DNA from: Alentia gelatinosa
Lineage: Eukaryota; Annelida; Polychaeta; Phyllodocida; Polynoidae
Reading direction: 5' to 3'
Assembly (NCBI GenBank): GCA_950022655.1
Contig: OX465589.1
Location: 32,403,970 to 32,467,969 of the forward strand
DNA length: 64,000 nt
The number at the start of each line of letters is the position of its first letter. Position 1 is the first letter of the stretch. The notes beneath the pieces were generated by a model, which saw only the letters and a program-made list of their open reading frames with translations, had not been told where the DNA came from and searched no databases. Below, piece by piece: positions 36,589 to 49,226 of the stretch. Both the position numbers and the translations under genes were made by a program.

Positions 36589-38347
36589 GGCCTACTTAAT
36601 TGGTCGCTAGTTTATGCAGCGACCTTGAAATTGACTGCAATTGTTACTGATAGATTGGCCATCAACCCCTGTCTGTGCTGAGCTCCTCACTCTCAGTCGG
36701 ATAGATTGACGTGCCGTACCGTACGCAGAATTGAACTCACTGTCGCCCAAATTATCATAGCCCAAGACATCTAAGGATGATACGTACCAAATGCGGATAT
36801 TCACTTCCAGTTAGAATTCAGCCATGAGACTTTAACACCAGTTAGGGACACATATAACCTACGATCACCTAAAATATGAAGAAAATCGGCCAATTAGATC
36901 TAACGATATTCGTGTTTGAATCTGGTTGTAACAAATGCTGCTCTGGTGGCCAGTGTAGGCCTACTTAATTGGTCGCTAGTTTATGCAGCGACCTTGATAT
37001 TGACTGCACTTGTTACTGATAGATTGGCCATCAACCCCTGTCTGTGCTGAGCTCCTCACTCGCAGTCGAATAGATTGATGGGCCTTACCTTACGCAGAAT
37101 TTAACTGACTGTCGTCCAAATTATCATAGCCCAAGACATCTGAGGATGATGCGTACCAAATGCGGAAATTCACTTCCCGTTGGAATATGGCCATGAAACT
37201 TTAACACCAGTTAGGGACACATATAACCTACGATCACCTAAAATATGAAGAAAATCGGCCGCTTGGATCTAACGACATTCACGTTTGAATATGGTTGTAT
37301 CAAATGCTGCTCTGGTGGCCAGTGTACTGACGCTGGGTGACTATGATAAGAACTAACGTTTTAATTGACAGGTCCTGCCACCTGCTGTATTATGTGAAAC
37401 CAGGTTCCTCACTACATTCATAACGCCCTTAACATGCCCTCTTCCTGTCAGACTCAGTGGTCTAGAGGTAGTGTCAGCAAGGGAAACCTATGGTTGAGAG
37501 TTCAATCCCCTTCCATGCAGAGCGGGTTTTTTTTCAAGAGTCATGGGTGAGACAGTTAGGCTGGGTGAGACAGACTCAGGCAGAGTGAGACAGACTCAGG
37601 CAGGGTGAGACAGACTCGGGAAGGGTGAGTTGAAACAGACTCAGGCAGGGTGAGACAGACTCTGGCAGGATGATGAGAGACAGACTCAGGCAGGGTATAA
37701 AAGACACGGGCAGGGCGAGATAGGCTTGGGCAGGGTGATGAGAAACAGACTTGGACAATGTGAGACAGACATGGGCAGGATAATGTGAGACAAACTGGGG
37801 CAGGGTGAGACAGAGTCAGGCAGGGTGAGACAGACTCAGGAAGGGTGAGGTGAGACAGAGTCAGGCAGGGTGAGACAGACTTGGGCAGGGTGATGAGAGA
37901 CAGACTCAGGCAGGGTATGACAGACTTGGGTAGAGCGACATAGACTTGAGCAGAGTGATGAGAGACAGACTGGGGCAGGGTGAGACAGACTCACACAGGA
38001 TGAGACAGACTCAGACAGGGTGAGACAGACTCGGGCAGGGTTAGGTAATACAGACTCAGGCAGGGTGAAACAGACTCGGTCAGGGTGAAGGGAGACAGAC
38101 AGAGGGAGGGTATAACAGACATGGGCAGTTTCAGGTTAGACAGACTAGGGTAGGTCGAGACAGACTGGGGCAGGGTAAGTTGAGACAGACTGGGACAGGG
38201 TGAGAAAGACATGGGCAGGATAATGAGAGACAGACTGGGGCAGGGTTAGACAGAGTCAGGCAGGGTGAGACAGACTCGGGAAGGGTGAGACAATCTCGGG
38301 CAGGGTGATGAGAGACAGACTCAGGGAGGGTATGACAGACTCGGGCA
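36589..38347. repeat. U22 satellite unit, 1759 bp
   Basis: A has ttgaaattg/caattg, private aattgaactc (about 36730) and ggttgtaac. B1 has cactcgcag, and the linker cctgctgt. Private gttgaaacag at about 37629. tRNA-like element 37451-37534. Confidence 0.94.
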
Positions 38348-40106
38348 GGCCTACTTAATTGGTCGCTAGTTTATGCAGCGACCTTGATATTGACTGCACT
38401 TGTTACTGATAGATTGGCCATCAACCCCTGTCTGTGCTGAGCTCCTCACTCTCAGTCGGATAGATTGACGTGCCGTACCGTACGCAGAATTTAACTCACT
38501 GTCGCCCAAATTATCATAGCCCAAGACATCTAAGGATGATACGTACCAAATGCGGATATTCACTTCCAGTTAGAATTCAGCCATGAGACTTTAACACCAG
38601 TTAGGGACACATATAACCTACGATCACCTAAAATATGAAGAAAATCGGCCAATTAGATCTAACGATATTCGTGTTTGAATCTGGTTGTATCAAATGCTGC
38701 TCTGGTGGCCAGTGTAGGCCTACTTAATTGGTCGCTAGTTTATGCAGCGACCTTGATATTGACTGCACTTGTTACTGATAGATTGGCCATCAACCCCTGT
38801 CTGTGCTGAGCTCCTCACTCGCAGTCGAATAGATTGATGGGCCTTACCTTACGCAGAATTTAACTGACTGTCGTCCAAATTATCATAGCCCAAGACATCT
38901 GAGGATGATGCGTACCAAATGCGGAAATTCACTTCCCGTTGGAATATGGCCATGAAACTTTAACACCAGTTAGGGACACATATAACCTACGATCACCTAA
39001 AATATGAAGAAAATCGGCCGCTTGGATCTAACGACATTCACGTTTGAATATGGTTGTATCAAATGCTGCTCTGGTGGCCAGTGTACTGACGCTGGGTGAC
39101 TATGATAAGAACTAACGTTTTAATTGACAGGTCCTGCCACCTGCTGTATTATGTGAAACCAGGTTCCTCACTACATTCATAACGCCCTTAACATGCCCTC
39201 TTCCTGTCAGACTCAGTGGTCTAGAGGTAGTGTCAGCAAGGGAAACCTATGGTTGAGAGTTCAATCCCCTTCCATGCAGAGCGGGTTTTTTTTCAAGAGT
39301 CATGGGTGAGACAGTTAGGCTGGGTGAGACAGACTCAGGCAGAGTGAGACAGACTCAGGCAGGGTGAGACAGACTCGGGAAGGGTGAGTTGAGACAGACT
39401 CAGGCAGGGTGAGACAGACTCTGGCAGGATGATGAGAGACAGACTCAGGCAGGGTATAAAAGACACGGGCAGGGCGAGATAGGCTTGGGCAGGGTGATGA
39501 GAAACAGACTTGGACAATGTGAGACAGACATGGGCAGGATAATGTGAGACAAACTGGGGCAGGGTGAGACAGAGTCAGGCAGGGTGAGACAGACTCAGGA
39601 AGGGTGAGGTGAGACAGAGTCAGGCAGGGTGAGACAGACTTGGGCAGGGTGATGAGAGACAGACTCAGGCAGGGTATGACAGACTTGGGTAGAGCGACAT
39701 AGACTTGAGCAGAGTGATGAGAGACAGACTGGGGCAGGGTGAGACAGACTCACACAGGATGAGACAGACTCAGACAGGGTGAGACAGACTCGGGCAGGGT
39801 TAGGTAATACAGACTCAGGCAGGGTGAAACAGACTCGGTCAGGGTGAAGGGAGACAGACAGAGGGAGGGTATAACAGACATGGGCAGTTTCAGGTTAGAC
39901 AGACTAGGGTAGGTCGAGACAGACTGGGGCAGGGTAAGTTGAGACAGACTGGGACAGGGTGAGAAAGACATGGGCAGGATAATGAGAGACAGACTGGGGC
40001 AGGGTTAGACAGAGTCAGGCAGGGTGAGACAGACTCGGGAAGGGTGAGACAATCTCGGGCAGGGTGATGAGAGACAGACTCAGGGAGGGTATGACAGACT
40101 CGGGCA
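38348..40106. repeat. U23 satellite unit, 1759 bp
   Basis: Common A with ggttgtatc. B1 with cactcgcag and linker cctgctgt link its second half to U20 and U22. tRNA-like element 39210-39293. Confidence 0.94.
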
Positions 40107-41865
40107 GGCCTACTTAATTGGTCGCTAGTTTATGCAGCGACCTTGATATTGACTGCACTTGTTACTGATAGATTGGCCATCAACCCCTGTCTGTGCTGAG
40201 CTCCTCACTCTCAGTCGGATAGATTGACGTGCCGTACCGTACGCAGAATTTAACTCACTGTCGCCCAAATTATCATAGCCCAAGACATCTAAGGATGATA
40301 CGTACCAAATGCGGATATTCACTTCCAGTTAGAATTCAGCCATGAGACTTTAACACCAGTTAGGGACACATATAACCTACGATCACCTAAAATATGAAGA
40401 AAATCGGCCAATTAGATCTAACGATATTCGTGTTTGAATCTGGTTGTATCAAATGCTGCTCTTGTGGCCAGTGTAGGCCTACTTAATTGGTCGCTAGTTT
40501 ATGCAGCGACCTCGATATTGACTGCACTTGTTACTGATAGATTGGCCATCAACCCCTGTCTGTGCTGAGCTCCTCAATCTCAGTCGGATAGATTGACATG
40601 CCGTACCGTACGCAGAATTTAACTGACTGTCGTCCAAATTATCATAGCCCAAGACATCTGAGGATGATGCGTACCAAATGCGGAAATTCACTTCCCGTTG
40701 GAATATGGCCATGAAACTTTAACACCAGTTAGGGACACATATAACCTACGATCACCTAAAATATGAAGAAAATCGGCCGCTTGGATCTAACGACATTCAC
40801 GTTTGAATATGGTTGTATCAAATGCTGCTCTGGTGGCCAGTGTACTGACGCTGGGTGACTATGATAAGAACTAACGTTTTAATTGACAGGTCCTGCCACC
40901 TGGTGTATTATGTGAAACCAGGTTCCTCACTACATTCATAACGCCCTTAACATGCCCTCTTCCTGTCAGACTCAGTGGTCTAGAGGTAGTGTCAGCAAGG
41001 GAAACCTATGGTTGAGAGTTCAATCCCCTTCCATGCAGAGCGGGTTTTTTTTCAAGAGTCATGGGTGAGACAGTTAGGCTGGGTGAGACAGACTCAGGCA
41101 GAGTGAGACAGACTCAGGCAGGGTGAGACAGACTCGGGAAGGGTGAGTTGAGACAGACTCAGGCAGGGTGAGACAGACTCTGGCAGGATGATGAGAGACA
41201 GACTCAGGCAGGGTATAAAAGACACGGGCAGGGCGAGATAGGCTTGGGCAGGGTGATGAGAAACAGACTTGGACAATGTGAGACAGACATGGGCAGGATA
41301 ATGTGAGACAAACTGGGGCAGGGTGAGACAGAGTCAGGCAGGGTGAGACAGACTCAGGAAGGGTGAGGTGAGACAGAGTCAGGCAGGGTGAGACAGACTT
41401 GGGCAGGGTGATGAGAGACAGACTCAGGCAGGGTATGACAGACTTGGGTAGAGCGACATAGACTTGAGCAGAGTGATGAGAGACAGACTGGGGCAGGGTG
41501 AGACAGACTCACACAGGATGAGACAGACTCAGACAGGGTGAGACAGACTCGGGCAGGGTTAGGTAATACAGACTCAGGCAGGGTGAAACAGACTCGGTCA
41601 GGGTGAAGGGAGACAGACAGAGGGAGGGTATAACAGACATGGGCAGTTTCAGGTTAGACAGACTAGGGTAGGTCGAGACAGACTGGGGCAGGGTAAGTTG
41701 AGACAGACTGGGACAGGGTGAGAAAGACATGGGCAGGATAATGAGAGACAGACTGGGGCAGGGTTAGACAGAGTCAGGCAGGGTGAGACAGACTCGGGAA
41801 GGGTGAGACAATCTCGGGCAGGGTGATGAGAGACAGACTCAGGGAGGGTATGACAGACTCGGGCA
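40107..41865. repeat. U24 satellite unit, 1759 bp, B3 haplotype
   Basis: A ends gctcttgtgg and B is B3, as in U12 and U25, but the 3' part of B (gaaaatcgg) and the linker (tgtgaaacc, T8) are the common type. tRNA-like element 40969-41052. Confidence 0.94.
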
Positions 41866-42669
41866 GGCCTACTTAATTGGTCGCTAGTTTATGCAGCGAC
41901 CTTGATATTGACTGCACTTGTTACTGATAGATTGGCCATCAACCCCTGTCTGTGCTGAGCTCCTCACTCTCAGTCGGATAGATTGACGTGCCGTACCGTA
42001 CGCAGAATTTAACTCACTGTCGCCCAAATTATCATAGCCCAAGACATCTAAGGATGATACGTACCAAATGCGGATATTCACTTCCAGTTAGAATTCAGCC
42101 ATGAGACTTTAACACCAGTTAGGGACACATATAACCTACGATCACCTAAAATATGAAGAAAATCGGCCAATTAGATCTAACGATATTCGTGTTTGAATCT
42201 GGTTGTATCAAATGCTGCTCTTGTGGCCAGTGTAGGCCTACTTAATTGGTCGCTAGTTTATGCAGCGACCTCGATATTGACTGCACTTGTTACTGATAGA
42301 TTGGCCATCAACCCCTGTCTGTGCTGAGCTCCTCAATCTCAGTCGGATAGATTGACATGCCGTACCGTACGCAGAATTTAACTGACTGTCGTCCAAATTA
42401 TCATAGCCCAAGACATCTGAGGATGATGCGTACCAAATGCGGAAATTCACTTCCCGTTGGAATATGGCCATGAAACTTTAACACCAGTTAGGGACACATA
42501 TAACCTACGATCACCTAAAATATGAAGAAATTCGGCCGCTTGGATCTAACGACATTCACGTTTGAATATGGTTGTATCAAATGCTGCTCTGGTGGCCAGT
42601 GTACTGACGCTGGGTGACTATGATAAGAACTAACGTTTTAATTGACAGGTCCTGCCACCTGGTGTATTA

Positions 42670-42815
42670 GAGGGAAACTATGTTCCGGTGAAAGGAAGTC
42701 AAAGTTACGAGGTAAGGCTTGGAAAAATTACTGCCCAAGGCCCTGGCCGCGGGCAGTAATTTTTCCAAGCCTTACCGAGTAATTTTGACTTCCTTTCACT
42801 GGTACTTGGTTTCCC
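42670..42815. mobile_element. Foldback MITE-like element 1, 146 bp
   Basis: Nearly the whole element is an inverted repeat. A perfect 26-bp pair (42711-42736 with 42751-42776) surrounds a 14-nt loop. Outside it, 42688-42708 pairs with 42779-42799 with one mismatch. The ends gGGGAAAC and GTTTCCC also pair. TA lies on both sides (42668-42669 and 42816-42817), consistent with a TA target duplication as in Tc1/mariner-type MITEs, though two extra bases (GA) precede the left GGGAAAC. No transposase is present, so it would be non-autonomous. It occurs once in the window. Confidence 0.75.
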
Positions 42816-42817
42816 TA

Positions 42818-42994
42818 TTCCTATATACCTTCAAATGTGGTTTAATAAGAGACAATCTGATTGGTCTAAATGTCAACCTTGGGTAGTATACGGCAACCTT
42901 GGGTAGTATACCAACCTTGGGTAGTATCAGATAGTTACTCCACCCCCCAGAGCGTGGTGTAAGCATAGAGTGTACAGCCATAGGTATATAGGAA
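42818..42994. mobile_element. TA-flanked MITE-like element 2, 177 bp
   Basis: Ends TTCCTATATACCT (42818-42830) and AGGTATATAGGAA (42982-42994) are a perfect 13-bp terminal inverted repeat, flanked by TA at 42816-42817 and 42995-42996. The interior has a short tandem repeat (42874-42928) and no meaningful ORF. TIR plus TA duplication suggests a non-autonomous Tc1/mariner-like element; the superfamily is an inference. Confidence 0.75.
42874..42928. repeat. Three-copy 17-bp tandem repeat inside element 2
   Basis: caaccttgggtagtata occurs at 42874-42890 and 42894-42910, with a third copy ending in c at 42912-42928. The spacers are 3 bp and 1 bp. Confidence 0.9.
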
Positions 42995-43951
42995 TATGTA
43001 AAACCAGGTTCCTCACTACATTCATAACGCCCTTAACATGCCCTCTTCCTGTCAGACTCAGTGGTCTAGAGGTAGTGTCAGCAAGGGAAACCTATGGTTG
43101 AGAGTTCAATCCCCTTCCATGCAGAGCGGGGTTTTTTTCAAGAGTCATGGGTGAGACAGTTAGGCTGGGTGAGACAGACTCAGGCAGAGTGAGACAGACT
43201 CAGGCAGGGTGAGACAGACTCGGGAAGGGTGAGTTGAGACAGACTCAGGCAGGGTGAGACAGACTCTGGCAGGATGATGAGAGACAGACTCAGGCAGGGT
43301 ATAAAAGACACGGGCAGGGCGAGATAGGCTTGGGCAGGGTGATGAGAAACAGACTTGGACAATGTGAGACAGACATGGGCAGGATAATGTGAGACAAACT
43401 GGGGCAGGGTGAGACAGAGTCAGGCAGGGTGAGACAGACTCAGGAAGGGTGAGGTGAGACAGAGTCAGGCAGGGTGAGACAGACTTGGGCAGGGTGATGA
43501 GAGACAGACTCAGGCAGGGTATGACAGACTTGGGTAGAGCGACATAGACTTGAGCAGAGTGATGAGAGACAGACTGGGGCAGGGTGAGACAGACTCACAC
43601 AGGATGAGACAGACTCAGACAGGGTGAGACAGACTCGGGCAGGGTTAGGTAATACAGACTCAGGCAGGGTGAAACAGACTCGGTCAGGGTGAAGGGAGAC
43701 AGACAGAGGGAGGGTATAACAGACATGGGCAGTTTCAGGTTAGACAGACTAGGGTAGGTCGAGACAGACTGGGGCAGGGTAAGTTGAGACAGACTGGGAC
43801 AGGGTGAGAAAGACATGGGCAGGATAATGAGAGACAGACTGGGGCAGGGTTAGACAGAGTCAGGCAGGGTGAGACAGACTCGGGAAGGGTGAGACAATCT
43901 CGGGCAGGGTGATGAGAGACAGACTCAGGGAGGGTATGACAGACTCGGGCA

Positions 43952-45710
43952 GGCCTACTTAATTGGTCGCTAGTTTATGCAGCGACCTTGATATTGACTG
44001 CACTTGTTACTGATAGATTGGCCATCAACCCCTGTCTGTGCTGAGCTCCTCACTCTCAGTCGGATAGATTGACGTGCCGTACCGTACGCAGAATTTAACT
44101 CACTGTCGCCCAAATTATCATAGCCCAAGACATCTAAGGATGATACGTACCAAATGCGGATATTCACTTCCAGTTAGAATTCAGCCATGAGACTTTAACA
44201 CCAGTTAGGGACACATATAACCTACGATCACCTAAAATATGAAGAAAATCGGCCAATTAGATCTAACGATATTCGTGTTTGAATCTGGTTGTATCAAATG
44301 CTGCTCTGGTGGCCAGTGTAGGCCTACTTAATTGGTCGCTAGTTTATGCAGCGACCTTGATATTGACTGCACTTGTTACTGATAGATTGGCCATCAACCC
44401 CTGTCTGTGCTGAGCTCCTCACTCTCAGTCGAATAGATTGATGGGCCTTACCTTACGCAGAATTTAACTGACTGTCGTCCAAATTATCATAGCCCAAGAC
44501 ATCTGAGGATGATGCGTACCAAATGCGGAAATTCACTTCCCGTTGGAATATGGCCATGAAACTTTAACACCAGTTAGGGACACATATAACCTACGATCAC
44601 CTAAAATATGAAGAAAATCGGCCGCTTGGATCTAACGACATTCACGTTTGAATATGGTTGTATCAAATGCTGCTCTGGTGGCCAGTGTACTGACGCTGGG
44701 TGACTATGATAAGAACTAACGTTTTAATTGACAGGTCCTGCCACCTGGTGTATTATGTGAAACCAGGTTCCTCACTACATTCATAACGCCCTTAACATGC
44801 CCTCTTCCTGTCAGACTCAGTGGTCTAGAGGTAGTGTCAGCAAGGGAAACCTATGGTTGAGAGTTCAATCCCCTTCCATGCAGAGCGGGTTTTTTTTCAA
44901 GAGTCATGGGTGAGACAGTTAGGCTGGGTGAGACAGACTCAGGCAGAGTGAGACAGACTCAGGCAGGGTGAGACAGACTCGGGAAGGGTGAGTTGAGACA
45001 GACTCAGGCAGGGTGAGACAGACTCTGGCAGGATGATGAGAGACAGACTCAGGCAGGGTATAAAAGACACGGGCAGGGCGAGATAGGCTTGGGCAGGGTG
45101 ATGAGAAACAGACTTGGACAATGTGAGACAGACATGGGCAGGATAATGTGAGACAAACTGGGGCAGGGTGAGACAGAGTCAGGCAGGGTGAGACAGACTC
45201 AGGAAGGGTGAGGTGAGACAGAGTCAGGCAGGGTGAGACAGACTTGGGCAGGGTGATGAGAGACAGACTCAGGCAGGGTATGACAGACTTGGGTAGAGCG
45301 ACATAGACTTGAGCAGAGTGATGAGAGACAGACTGGGGCAGGGTGAGACAGACTCACACAGGATGAGACAGACTCAGACAGGGTGAGACAGACTCGGGCA
45401 GGGTTAGGTAATACAGACTCAGGCAGGGTGAAACAGACTCGGTCAGGGTGAAGGGAGACAGACAGAGGGAGGGTATAACAGACATGGGCAGTTTCAGGTT
45501 AGACAGACTAGGGTAGGTCGAGACAGACTGGGGCAGGGTAAGTTGAGACAGACTGGGACAGGGTGAGAAAGACATGGGCAGGATAATGAGAGACAGACTG
45601 GGGCAGGGTTAGACAGAGTCAGGCAGGGTGAGACAGACTCGGGAAGGGTGAGACAATCTCGGGCAGGGTGATGAGAGACAGACTCAGGGAGGGTATGACA
45701 GACTCGGGCA
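43952..45710. repeat. U26 satellite unit, 1759 bp
   Basis: Common form at all noted sites: A with cactctcag, gcggatattc and ggttgtatc, B1, T8. It can serve as a near-consensus unit. tRNA-like element 44814-44897. Confidence 0.94.
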
Positions 45711-47469
45711 GGCCTACTTAATTGGTCGCTAGTTTATGCAGCGACCTTGATATTGACTGCACTTGTTACTGATAGATTGGCCATCAACCCCTGTCTGTGC
45801 TGAGCTCCTCACTCTCAGTCGGATAGATTGACGTGCCGTACCGTACGCAGAATTTAACTCACTGTCGCCCAAATTATCATAGCCCAAGACATCTAAGGAT
45901 GATACGTACCAAATGCGGATATTCACTTCCAGTTAGAATTCAGCCATGAGACTTTAACACCAGTTAGGGACACATATAACCTACAATCACCTAAAATATG
46001 AAGAAAATCGGCCAATTAGATCTAACGATATTCGTGTTTGAATCTGGTTGTAACAAATGCTGCTCTGGTGGCCAGTGTAGGCCTACTTAATTGGTCGCTA
46101 GTTTATGCAGCGACCTTGATATTGACTGCACTTGTTACTGATAGATTGGCCATCAACCCCTGTCTGTGCTGAGCTCCTCACTCTCAGTCGAATAGATTGA
46201 TGGGCCTTACCTTACGCAGAATTTAACTGACTGTCGTCCAAATTATCATAGCCCAAGACATCTGAGGATGATGCGTACCAAATGCGGAAATTCACTTCCC
46301 GTTGGAATATGGCCATGAAACTTTAACACCAGTTAGGGACACATATAACCTACGATCACCTAAAATATGAAGAAAATCGGCCGCTTGGATCTAACGACAT
46401 TCACGTTTGAATATGGTTGTATCAAATGCTGCTCTGGTGGCCAGTGTACTGACGCTGGGTGACTATGATAAGAACTAACGTTTTAATTGACAGGTCCTGC
46501 CACCTGGTGTATTATGTGAAACCAGGTTCCTCACTACATTCATAACGCCCTTAACATGCCCTCTTCCTGTCAGACTCAGTGGTCTAGAGGTAGTGTCAGC
46601 AAGGGAAACCTATGGTTGAGAGTTCAATCCCCTTCCATGCAGAGCGGGGTTTTTTTCAAGAGTCATGGGTGAGACAGTTAGGCTGGGTGAGACAGACTCA
46701 GGCAGAGTGAGACAGACTCAGGCAGGGTGAGACAGACTCGGGAAGGGTGAGTTGAGACAGACTCAGGCAGGGTGAGACAGACTCTGGCAGGATGATGAGA
46801 GACAGACTCAGGCAGGGTATAAAAGACACGGGCAGGGCGAGATAGGCTTGGGCAGGGTGATGAGAAACAGACTTGGACAATGTGAGACAGACATGGGCAG
46901 GATAATGTGAGACAAACTGGGGCAGGGTGAGACAGAGTCAGGCAGGGTGAGACAGACTCAGGAAGGGTGAGGTGAGACAGAGTCAGGCAGGGTGAGACAG
47001 ACTTGGGCAGGGTGATGAGAGACAGACTCAGGCAGGGTATGACAGACTTGGGTAGAGCGACATAGACTTGAGCAGAGTGATGAGAGACAGACTGGGGCAG
47101 GGTGAGACAGACTCACACAGGATGAGACAGACTCAGACAGGGTGAGACAGACTCGGGCAGGGTTAGGTAATACAGACTCAGGCAGGGTGAAACAGACTCG
47201 GTCAGGGTGAAGGGAGACAGACAGAGGGAGGGTATAACAGACATGGGCAGTTTCAGGTTAGACAGACTAGGGTAGGTCGAGACAGACTGGGGCAGGGTAA
47301 GTTGAGACAGACTGGGACAGGGTGAGAAAGACATGGGCAGGATAATGAGAGACAGACTGGGGCAGGGTTAGACAGAGTCAGGCAGGGTGAGACAGACTCG
47401 GGAAGGGTGAGACAATCTCGGGCAGGGTGATGAGAGACAGACTCAGGGAGGGTATGACAGACTCGGGCA
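45711..47469. repeat. U27 satellite unit, 1759 bp
   Basis: A has ctacaatcacc and ggttgtaac as in U15. The linker has gcggggT7 but normal tgtgaaacc. tRNA-like element 46573-46656. Confidence 0.94.
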
Positions 47470-49226
47470 GGCCTACTTAATTGGTCGCTAGTTTATGCAG
47501 CGACCTTGATATTGACTGCACTTGTTACTGATAGATTGGCCATCAACCCCTGTCTGTGCTGAGCTCCTCACTCTCAGTCGGATAGATTGACGTGCCGTAC
47601 CGTACGCAGAATTTAACTCAGTCGCCCAAATTATCATAGCCCAAGACATCTAAGGATGATACGTACCAAATGCGGATATTCACTTCCAGTTAGAATTCAG
47701 CCATGAGACTTTAACACCAGTTAGGGACACATATAACCTACGATCACCTAAAATATGAAGAAAATCGGCCAATTAGATCTAACGATATTCGTGTTTGAAT
47801 CTGGTTGTATCAAATGCTGCTCTGGTGGCCAGTGTAGGCCTACTTAATTGGTCGCTAGTTTATGCAGCGACCTTGATATTGACTGCACTTGTTACTGATA
47901 GATTGGCCATCAACCCCTGTCTGTGCTGAGCTCCTCACTCTCAGTCGGATAGATTGACGTGCCGTACCGTACGCAGAATTTAACTGACTGTCGTCCAAAT
48001 TATCATAGCCCAAGACATCTGAGGATGATGCGTACCAAATGCGGAAATTCACTTCCCGTTGGAATATGGCCATGAAACTTTAACACCAGTTAGGGACACA
48101 TATAACCTACGATCACCTAAAATATGAAGAAATTCGGCCGCTTGGATCTAACGACATTCACGTTTGAATATGGTTGTATCAAATGCTGCTCTGGTGGCCA
48201 GTGTACTGACGCTGGGTGACTATGATAAGAACTAACGTTTTAATTGACAGGTCCTGCCACCTGGTGTATTATGTGAAACCAGGTTCCTCACTACATTCAT
48301 AACGCCCTTAACATGCCCTCTTCCTGTCAGACTCAGTGGTCTAGAGGTAGTGTCAGCAAGGGAAACCTATGGTTGAGAGTTCAATCCCCTTCCATGCAGA
48401 GCGGGTTTTTTTTCAAGAGTCATGGGTGAGACAGTTAGGCTGGGTGAGACAGACTCAGGCAGAGTGAGACAGACTCAGGCAGGGTGAGACAGACTCGGGA
48501 AGGGTGAGTTGAGACAGACTCAGGCAGGGTGAGACAGACTCTGGCAGGATGATGAGAGACAGACTCAGGCAGGGTATAAAAGACACGGGCAGGGCGAGAT
48601 AGGCTTGGGCAGGGTGATGAGAAACAGACTTGGACAATGTGAGACAGACATGGGCAGGATAATGTGAGACAAACTGGGGCAGGGTGAGACAGAGTCAGGC
48701 AGGGTGAGACAGACTCAGGAAGGGTGAGGTGAGACAGAGTCAGGCAGGGTGAGACAGACTTGGGCAGGGTGATGAGAGACAGACTCAGGCAGGGTATGAC
48801 AGACTTGGGTAGAGCGACATAGACTTGAGCAGAGTGATGAGAGACAGACTGGGGCAGGGTGAGACAGACTCACACAGGATGAGACAGACTCAGACAGGGT
48901 GAGACAGACTCGGGCAGGGTTAGGTAATACAGACTCAGGCAGGATGAAACAGACTCGGTCAGGGTGAAGGGAGACAGACAGAGGGAGGGTATAACAGACA
49001 TGGGCAGTTTCAGGTTAGACAGACTAGGGTAGGTCGAGACAGACTGGGGCAGGGTAAGTTGAGACAGACTGGGACAGGGTGAGAAAGACATGGGCAGGAT
49101 AATGAGAGACAGACTGGGGCAGGGTTAGACAGAGTCAGGCAGGGTGAGACAGACTCGGGAAGGGTGAGACAATCTCGGGCAGGGTGATGAGAGACAGACT
49201 CAGGGAGGGTATGACAGACTCGGGCA
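47470..49226. repeat. U28 satellite unit, 1757 bp, B2 haplotype
   Basis: 2-bp A deletion (about 47618) combined with B2. Private caggatgaaac in the minisatellite (about 48940). tRNA-like element 48330-48413. Confidence 0.94.

Larger units (their letters stand above)
41866..43951. repeat. U25 satellite unit, 2086 bp, carries a 327-bp insertion
   Basis: A ends gctcttgtgg; B is B3 with gaaattcgg. The linker is interrupted after TA 42668-42669 and resumes with tgtaaaacc at 42997. Subtracting 327 bp restores 1759. gcggggT7 follows as in U12. tRNA-like element 43055-43138. Confidence 0.95.

Noticed and set aside
42796..42981. 61-codon ORF within MITE-like element 2
   Set aside because: It spans the junction of two inverted-repeat elements and their terminal repeats; no transposase motif is present.
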